Positions 5,235-9,980 of a stretch of 9,980 bases of DNA are shown one piece after another. Position numbers and translations under genes: made by a program. Source of the stretch: Lachnospiraceae bacterium (GTDB lineage Bacteria; Bacillota; Clostridia; Lachnospirales; Lachnospiraceae). The notes beneath the pieces were generated by a model. It was not told the origin of the DNA and made no database searches. It was given only the letters and a program-made list of their open reading frames with translations. Numbering within the stretch: the stretch's first letter is position 1; each line of letters starts with the position of its first letter. Location: positions 1 to 9,980 of the forward strand of contig JAAWLS010000061.1 in NCBI GenBank assembly GCA_022798035.1, given 5' to 3'.

Positions 5235-6791
5235 TCAGTAATACCTTCAAAAATGGAAAAATGCCAAGGCGCAATGCTGGCTTCTGCAATAGGAGATGCT
5301 CTTGGATGGCCCAATGAGATGCGGGCGAAAAATACAAGAAAAAATGGTGTGGCAGGAGAAGGTTTTGCAGCGTGGACAAGACGCTGCGGCAGGCCAAATT
5401 GGCATGAGGAAAAAATCCTGCCGGGAGAGTACAGCGACGACACTCAAATGATTCTATGTGTTGCCAGAAGTATTCTTACTGAAAACTGGGAAATGGTTTT
5501 TCAGAAAATAGAACTGCCTTATTGGATTCGTTATGAACGGGGCGGCGGCGGCGCTTTGCTGAGAGCAGCCAGAGCCTGTGAAAAGGGAAATGTTTTATGG
5601 GAAGGAACTGCAAAGCAAAAAAGAGATTACTTTCAGGCAGGGGGAAATGGTGCGGTAATGCGGATTCTTCCCCATGTCATCAGTATGGAAGAAGATAATC
5701 TTGAAAAGTTGATGGCAGACGTGGTGAGAGACAGCCTCATAACCCATGGCCATCCAAGAGCTATCTTGGGAGCCTCCTGCTATGCGTATGCTTTGTATTA
5801 TCTGCTGAAAAAAGAAAGCGTATTAGAATACGGCGAGCTTGTAAACGTTGTTTTGGAAGGAAAGCAGCTTTGGGGAAGTCTGCCGGATACAGTGGAATTG
5901 GAAGCGTGGAAGGAAACGGCTCTGAACGCTGCATTATATGATTATGAAAAAGAATGGTCTAAAATCAGTACCAGTATGATACAGCAGCTTGAATTTATCA
6001 GAGATTCTCTGAAAAAAGGGCTGCTGCTGGAAGACAGAGAAGTTTTGGAAAAACTAGGATGTTTTGGAAAAACAGGCGGTGCAGGAGATGTGACTATATT
6101 GTCTGCTCTTTATTTAGCTTCTAAGTACGCCAACAATCCAATCGTTGGAATTAAGACGCCGGCCTTTATGATTGGGATAGATACCGATACCATTGCCTCC
6201 ATCACAGGAGGACTGCTGGGAATACTTTCTGGGGATGAGTGGATTCCACTGGAATGGAGAGAAGTACAGGATTATGACTGCATCGTGCATATGACAGAAT
6301 TATTGCTCTCCCAGGATAAAAAAGAAGCTATCAGGCATATGGTATCGGAAGTAAAAAAGCAGCATGATGACTGGGAGGATACTCTGATTGGGAAACTGCG
6401 TTTGATTGATACTCAGACATTGGCAGGCGGAAAAAATGTAATAGTTGCCATTTCAAAATGGGAGTCTACCTTAGGACAGACCCTTTATTTTAAAAAATAT
6501 ACCCAGAATTATGACACAGGCAGTCCTGATGTTGAGACAAACAACGATTTGTCTATTGACCGGAGACAAGAGCAAATAAAACAGAACAGCATTAAAAACA
6601 GAAAGTGCATATTTACAGAGAAAGATATAGAATATCTGCTGGAAAGACCGGAATTGCAGAAAATTACATTTAAAAAAGTGTTGAAAATTATGAAATGTCT
6701 GTTGGAAGAGAAAGAAGAAGCGACCAGTCTGGCAAAGAAAATGAAAGTAGATATTGTGGTGATGGAGACACTGAAAAGTTATCTTTCTTAA
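5232..6791 (+). CDS. ADP-ribosylglycohydrolase (DraG/ARH family) with long C-terminal extension, putative antitoxin
   Basis: The product is 519 residues from GTG 5232. Residues 8 to about 345 form a full ARH domain: GDALG (21-25), YSDDTQM (67-73) whose acidic residues bind the magnesium pair, GGNGAVMRILP (137-147), THGHPR (171-176), GGAGDVTIL (282-290) and GIDTDTIASITGG (315-327) with the second metal-binding Asp pair. ARH enzymes hydrolyse ADP-ribose from protein or nucleic-acid acceptors. Directly after a DarT-like gene, the obvious role is removal of ADP-ribose from DNA, that is, antitoxin, although DarT partners are classically macrodomains (DarG). Typical ARH proteins are 300-370 residues. 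This one has about 150 extra, ending in a charged helical segment whose last part (EEATSLAKKMKVDIVVMETL, then KSYLS) looks like a helix-turn-helix. That tail may bind DNA or the toxin. The catalytic family is clear; the antitoxin role is inferred from context. Confidence 0.88.
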   Translation: MSVIPSKMEKCQGAMLASAIGDALGWPNEMRAKNTRKNGVAGEGFAAWTRRCGRPNWHEEKILPGEYSDDTQMILCVARSILTENWEMVFQKIELPYWIRYERGGGGALLRAARACEKGNVLWEGTAKQKRDYFQAGGNGAVMRILPHVISMEEDNLEKLMADVVRDSLITHGHPRAILGASCYAYALYYLLKKESVLEYGELVNVVLEGKQLWGSLPDTVELEAWKETALNAALYDYEKEWSKISTSMIQQLEFIRDSLKKGLLLEDREVLEKLGCFGKTGGAGDVTILSALYLASKYANNPIVGIKTPAFMIGIDTDTIASITGGLLGILSGDEWIPLEWREVQDYDCIVHMTELLLSQDKKEAIRHMVSEVKKQHDDWEDTLIGKLRLIDTQTLAGGKNVIVAISKWESTLGQTLYFKKYTQNYDTGSPDVETNNDLSIDRRQEQIKQNSIKNRKCIFTEKDIEYLLERPELQKITFKKVLKIMKCLLEEKEEATSLAKKMKVDIVVMETLKSYLS

Positions 6792-6896
6792 AATCAAATG
6801 TCCTTGCTGTAGGAAACAGGGCCTTTGAACTCAAAAGACAGACAACAGAGAAATTTTTCTGATAACTGCAGGAGTGAAAACATTGTCGAAAAAGCA

Positions 6897-6926
6897 TGAA
6901 AGAGAATCCTTCATTTGAAAGAGAAT
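6897..6926 (+). repeat. 11-bp direct repeat in the 183-bp gap before the membrane hydrolase gene
   Basis: TGAAAGAGAAT occurs at 6897-6907 and again at 6916-6926, two turns of the helix apart (19 bp). The rest of the gap (6792-6974) shows no clear terminator. A TATAAT at 6930-6935 lacks a matching -35. The repeat could be a regulator site or chance in A/G-rich DNA. Confidence 0.3.
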
Positions 6927-6974
6927 AATTATAATTTGCTGATAGATATTGAATCCCACAGGAGAGAGGAAACC

Positions 6975-9260
6975 ATGAAAAAAATAAAAAAACTTTTCAT
7001 TTCTATAAAAGAAACATGTCAGAAGATGGGGAATCGTTTCAGTGTATATAAGAAAAAAAATTGGAAAGACACGGGAACACTTCTATATTGGATTTCAATT
7101 TTTCTTTTCAGCATAAGCGTGGGTCTGCTGACAGGAACTTTTATGCGGCCAGTCTGGATGGGAGTCCTGCTGATATCCGTCTTAACATTTCTGCTGCTGA
7201 TTCCGATTCTGTGGATTCTTAAAAAGATGCTGTATTTGCTGTTTCGGAATGGTGCAAAAGAACTGTTGTCCTGGCTGCTGCTTTGGACAGTCTGCGCGGT
7301 TGTAATGACGGGAAACGCTTACCAATCTGGCTTTGTAGTATGTATCGTTTCAGCCACGTTGGCAAGTCTGGTATTGACACTGCTGTTAAAGAGCCTGTGG
7401 GCTCTTTTTCACCATAAAGTATACACAAAGACCATTTGTGCGTCTTTGACCCTCACCGCAGTGGTTTTGCTGGCCGTTGTGGTTCTGCTGGCAGGAGAGG
7501 GATTTGAGGATGCTTATGTGGAGCGTTATCTTGCGCAGGACGGAGAAAATGAAAGAGCCAGAAGGGAAAAGAAACCTTTGACCGCCCAGGAGAGAGCAGC
7601 TTTTGAACATGCCATGGAACACGGCCCTTATCAGGTTCTGACGGCAGATTACGGGATGGAAGGAGACGAGGAATTTACTTCTGACACAATTGATATCAGC
7701 ATGTTTGCCCGGAATGAAGGAATTAATGGATTTTTTAAGGAGAAATATCAGGGGTATTCTCTGACAAAAGTACCGCTGACGGGAAGAATTTGGTATCCCC
7801 GGGAAGTTTCCGGCTGTCCCACCTTGTTTCTCATTCATGGAAACCACAATTGGATTACGGATTCCTATCTGGGATATGAATATCTTGGAAATTATCTTGC
7901 GTCCCATGGATATGTAGTGGTATCAGTCGATGAAAATTCCTGCAATGGCCTGTCGTCTGAAAATGACGGGCGGGCAGTCTTGCTTTTGGAAAATATCAAG
8001 CAGGTGGAAAAGTATAACAGACAGAAAAATGCCCCGCTGTACGATAAAATGGATTACAGCAATCTAGCTCTGGCGGGCCATTCCCGAGGCGGGGAAGCGA
8101 TTGCCCTGGCATATTTATTCAACGATTTGGACTATTATCCGGACAATGGAAATTATGTGTTTGACTATCATTTTTCGATACAATCACTGATTGCCATTGC
8201 GCCCACCTGCGGGCAGTATCAGCCTTCCGACCGGGCAGTGGAGCTGCGGGATGTCAATTATCTGCTTCTTCATGGGGCAAACGACCAGGATGTCAGCACA
8301 TTTATGGGCATGGAACAGTATGAAAATTTGTCTTTTGGGGGAGAGAAGGACTGTATCAAAACTTCAATTTATATTGCAGGTTTAAATCACGGACAATTCA
8401 ATTCCCTCTGGGGAAAGTATGATTTGGCGGAACCTTTTAACCGTATTTTAAATGTGAAGAATTTTCTGTCCCAGCAGGAACAACAGCAGATTGCAGAAAT
8501 ATTTATCAAATCATTTTTAGACAAGACAATAAATTCCAAGCCGGATAGAAAGGAAAATCTTGACACTCTGCTGACAGATTGCGGAAAATATACAGAATTG
8601 CTTCCAGAGACTTTGTATGTGCAGTCTTACGCAGTTTCTGACAGGCAGATATTATGTGATTTTGAGGAGGACGCCAGGATTGAGACGGGCACTGCTCATG
8701 GAGTTTCCCTGGAGGCCAAAAATGTGAAACGCTGGCAGGAGGAATGTCTGACTTTCTCGAACGGAGAGAGAAGGGAAAACTATGCGGCAGTGTTGCAATG
8801 GAGCAGTAAGGAGGAAACCGAAAAAGGGGATGCAAAGGCTTCAAAAGGAAAAACCCGGAACAATTCCAATCAGGAAGAAGCGGCGGAATTTTCAATTCTT
8901 CTGCCGGAATTGGATTTGCGGGAGAAAAGCCTGCAGTTTGACTTGATGGATTTGCGGGAGGATTTTTCTGAGGAGGAAGTGGAAGCGCTAGAAATAAAAA
9001 TTATAGTGACAGATTGTCATGGGAAGGAAACAAGTCTGAAAATAAATGAATATGTCAGTATTTATCCGCCTTTTCCAGTGCGTCTCAACAAGCTTCAATA
9101 TATCTGGAACTGTCCGGAATATAAACATCAGTTTCAGACAGTTTCCATTCCTGCGTCCGATTTTATTGGAGTGGATGTGGAACAGGTAAGCCGAATTACA
9201 CTGCAGTTTTATGGAAAAAATGGCAGAATAGCCATTGACAATGCAGCTGTATGTCAGTAG
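6975..9260 (+). CDS. Membrane-anchored alpha/beta hydrolase with C-terminal beta-rich domain
   Basis: The product is 761 residues. After a basic N-terminus (MKKIKK) come about five membrane helices (roughly 36-56, 60-82, 97-117, 119-145 and 154-173). An odd count with a basic, cytoplasmic start would place the rest outside the cell. Residues about 265-490 are an alpha/beta hydrolase: oxyanion-loop IHGNHNW (His288-Gly289), nucleophile elbow GHSRGG (Ser370), acid in HGANDQDVS (Asp437) and base in LNHGQFN (His472). The layout recalls the PAF-acetylhydrolase/chlorophyllase-like esterases. After a charged low-complexity stretch (ETEKGDAKASKGK), a beta-rich C-terminal region of about 120 residues resembles a carbohydrate-binding or jelly-roll domain. 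ATG 6975 follows GGAGAGAGG (6961-6969); an upstream TTG at 6915 has no ribosome site. Likely a surface esterase or lipase; substrate unknown. It is separated by 183 bp from the ARH gene and is probably not part of that cassette. Confidence 0.8.
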   Translation: MKKIKKLFISIKETCQKMGNRFSVYKKKNWKDTGTLLYWISIFLFSISVGLLTGTFMRPVWMGVLLISVLTFLLLIPILWILKKMLYLLFRNGAKELLSWLLLWTVCAVVMTGNAYQSGFVVCIVSATLASLVLTLLLKSLWALFHHKVYTKTICASLTLTAVVLLAVVVLLAGEGFEDAYVERYLAQDGENERARREKKPLTAQERAAFEHAMEHGPYQVLTADYGMEGDEEFTSDTIDISMFARNEGINGFFKEKYQGYSLTKVPLTGRIWYPREVSGCPTLFLIHGNHNWITDSYLGYEYLGNYLASHGYVVVSVDENSCNGLSSENDGRAVLLLENIKQVEKYNRQKNAPLYDKMDYSNLALAGHSRGGEAIALAYLFNDLDYYPDNGNYVFDYHFSIQSLIAIAPTCGQYQPSDRAVELRDVNYLLLHGANDQDVSTFMGMEQYENLSFGGEKDCIKTSIYIAGLNHGQFNSLWGKYDLAEPFNRILNVKNFLSQQEQQQIAEIFIKSFLDKTINSKPDRKENLDTLLTDCGKYTELLPETLYVQSYAVSDRQILCDFEEDARIETGTAHGVSLEAKNVKRWQEECLTFSNGERRENYAAVLQWSSKEETEKGDAKASKGKTRNNSNQEEAAEFSILLPELDLREKSLQFDLMDLREDFSEEEVEALEIKIIVTDCHGKETSLKINEYVSIYPPFPVRLNKLQYIWNCPEYKHQFQTVSIPASDFIGVDVEQVSRITLQFYGKNGRIAIDNAAVCQ

Positions 9261-9272
9261 TCCAGTGAATAT

Positions 9273-9286
9273 AGAAAATATTTTCT
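9273..9286. promoter_or_regulatory. Perfect 14-bp AT-rich palindrome next to the -35 box
   Basis: AGAAAATATTTTCT reads the same on both strands and its last base is the first base of the -35 TTTACT. It has no loop, so it is a poor RNA hairpin but a plausible dimeric regulator site or UP-like AT-rich element. Confidence 0.35.
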
Positions 9287-9314
9287 TTACTTTTACTGTC
9301 ATATTTTGTATAAT
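9286..9314 (+). promoter_or_regulatory. Sigma-A promoter for the secreted Ig-like protein (TTTACT-N17-TATAAT)
   Basis: A perfect TATAAT (9309-9314) lies 17 bp after TTTACT (9286-9291), which matches the -35 consensus at 4 of 6 positions. The start would be near 9321, giving a leader of about 150 nt. The gene before it stops at 9260, so this promoter serves the next gene. Confidence 0.65.
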
Positions 9315-9320
9315 TCTAAC

Positions 9321-9472
9321 AAGAAACTATTTCTGCCGGCAATGAGGAAAAGAATCATATCTGCATTTATGTGAAGATTGGACGAGTGCTGCGGGAATCA
9401 ATGCCTTTTATGGCGTCTCAAATTTCATGCTCCGCTGTTGGCGGCGGGGTTACTAAAATAAGGAGGACTTTT
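9321..9472 (+). other. Long 5' leader with possible structure, class unknown
   Basis: This non-coding stretch of about 150 nt lies between the promoter and ATG 9473. It contains short stems such as ATGCC/GGCGT (loop TTTTAT) and CTCCGC (9430-9435) pairing with GCGGGG (9444-9449, one G-U), the latter 10 nt before the AAGGAGG ribosome site (9460-9466). A fold near the ribosome site could control translation. It lacks the conserved cores of riboswitches I know, including c-di-GMP types. Confidence 0.3.
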
Positions 9473-9980
9473 ATGAAAAAGATGGTTTTTGTTCTGTCTG
9501 CCTTCATCTTGGCTATGTTTTGCAGGCTGGAAGTGAAAGCAGCGTACGATGTGACTGCACCAAAACTGAACAGCGTAACACTGGATAAGGAGACAGTTAT
9601 AAAACCGGGAGTATTAAATATCACGTTGGATATTACGGAAGAGGAGACAGGGGTTACAAGGATTGATGTTTCATATTCACAACTTAGCACTAATCGTTTC
9701 ACCACGATACCTATAGAAACATCTAACATATTTACAGAGAAATATACAGTTTCGATACCTATTTCTAGCTCTTTTAAAAGTGGTGATGATTATTATGTAG
9801 CAGGAGTTAGACTTTGGGACGGACAGGGGAACGAGAGTTATTATGAAGTCCGCAGTGAGGAAGCGAATAAATTATGCCTATGGCGCATCAATAAAGATGG
9901 AAGTTATAGTGAAAATGAGTTTTGTTACGTTAATTGTAAATTTGCTATAAAAGAGGAATTTGATGTTGATTTTCAATATA
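9473..9980 (+). CDS. Secreted Ig-like-domain protein, 3'-truncated by window edge
   Basis: ATG 9473 is preceded by AAGGAGG (9460-9466) at 6 nt spacing, and the frame stays open through the window end (169 codons seen). The start is a classic signal peptide: MKKM, then a hydrophobic core VFVLSAFILAMF, then a likely cleavage after EVKA (about residue 23). The mature part begins YDVTAPKLNSVTLDKETV, with VLNITLDITEEETGVTRIDV next. This is the 'DxTAPxLxSVxxxxxxV' strand pattern common in bacterial Ig-like or cadherin-like repeats of Clostridia surface proteins. A second stretch, YYVAGVRLWDGQGNESYYEV, fits the end of that domain. Such proteins usually carry several repeats and a cell-wall or enzymatic domain further on, which cannot be seen here. 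Codon use turns more AT-rich (more ATA, TTA, TAT) than in the upstream genes. Exact role unknown. Confidence 0.78.
   Translation, partial: MKKMVFVLSAFILAMFCRLEVKAAYDVTAPKLNSVTLDKETVIKPGVLNITLDITEEETGVTRIDVSYSQLSTNRFTTIPIETSNIFTEKYTVSIPISSSFKSGDDYYVAGVRLWDGQGNESYYEVRSEEANKLCLWRINKDGSYSENEFCYVNCKFAIKEEFDVDFQY

Noticed and set aside
6896..6928. Ten-codon ORF (ATG to TAA) in the gap before the hydrolase
   Set aside because: No ribosome site at a usable distance and no recognisable leader-peptide feature.
6915..6950. Promoter with TTGAAA and TATAAT before the membrane hydrolase
   Set aside because: TTGAAA (6915-6920) and TATAAT (6930-6935) are only 9 bp apart, and no other -35 fits the TATAAT.
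9370..9460. c-di-GMP-I (GEMM) riboswitch, suggested by GCGGGGTTAC near the end of the leader
   Set aside because: The conserved core elements GGCAAAC and GACGCAAAGC are absent, so the likeness is limited to a short 3' segment.

Overview
The window looks like the chromosome of a low-to-mid GC Gram-positive gut-type Clostridia, most likely Lachnospiraceae (Blautia/Ruminococcus/Dorea-like). The reasons are strong AGGAGG ribosome sites, sigma-A promoters, the codon use, and the gene families present (YoaK/DUF1275, DUF6483, FlK-like thioesterase, membrane-anchored alpha/beta hydrolase). This is family recognition, not a database match. All recognised genes are on the + strand. No rRNA, tRNA, CRISPR array, transposase or origin was seen.

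Layout. (1) Bases 3-671 are the C-terminal end of an asparagine synthetase (asnB). (2) A near-consensus extended -10 promoter (723-751) and a leader with an 11-bp perfect inverted repeat precede an apparent operon of small genes: FlK-type thioesterase (939-1328), YoaK-type membrane protein (1346-2002), DUF6483 protein (2043-2468) and, after a longer gap, a GNAT acetyltransferase (2557-3057). (3) A tight three-gene cassette follows: a compact UvrD-like superfamily 1 helicase (3146-4555), a DarT/DUF4433-type ADP-ribosyltransferase (4558-5229) and a DraG/ARH-type ADP-ribosylglycohydrolase with a long C-terminal extension (5232-6791). It has its own candidate promoter and operator-like palindromes. 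(4) Bases 6975-9260 encode a five-helix membrane protein with a probably extracellular alpha/beta hydrolase domain. (5) A promoter, an AT-rich palindrome and a 150-nt leader precede a secreted Ig-like protein (9473 onward) cut by the window end.

The standout is the helicase-DarT-ARH cassette. DarT enzymes are known to ADP-ribosylate bases in single-stranded DNA and are normally neutralised by a macrodomain partner (DarG) or, for some DarT1 types, a NADAR protein. Here the adjacent candidate reversing enzyme belongs to the unrelated ARH fold, and the first gene is a helicase, an enzyme type that produces or tracks single-stranded DNA. Both gene junctions are nearly identical (AGGAGGAATARCCRTG, 2-bp gap), so the three proteins are probably made by coupled translation. 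I infer a toxin-antitoxin or phage-defence module acting on DNA. The enzyme families are supported by motifs; the combined function is not proven by the sequence.
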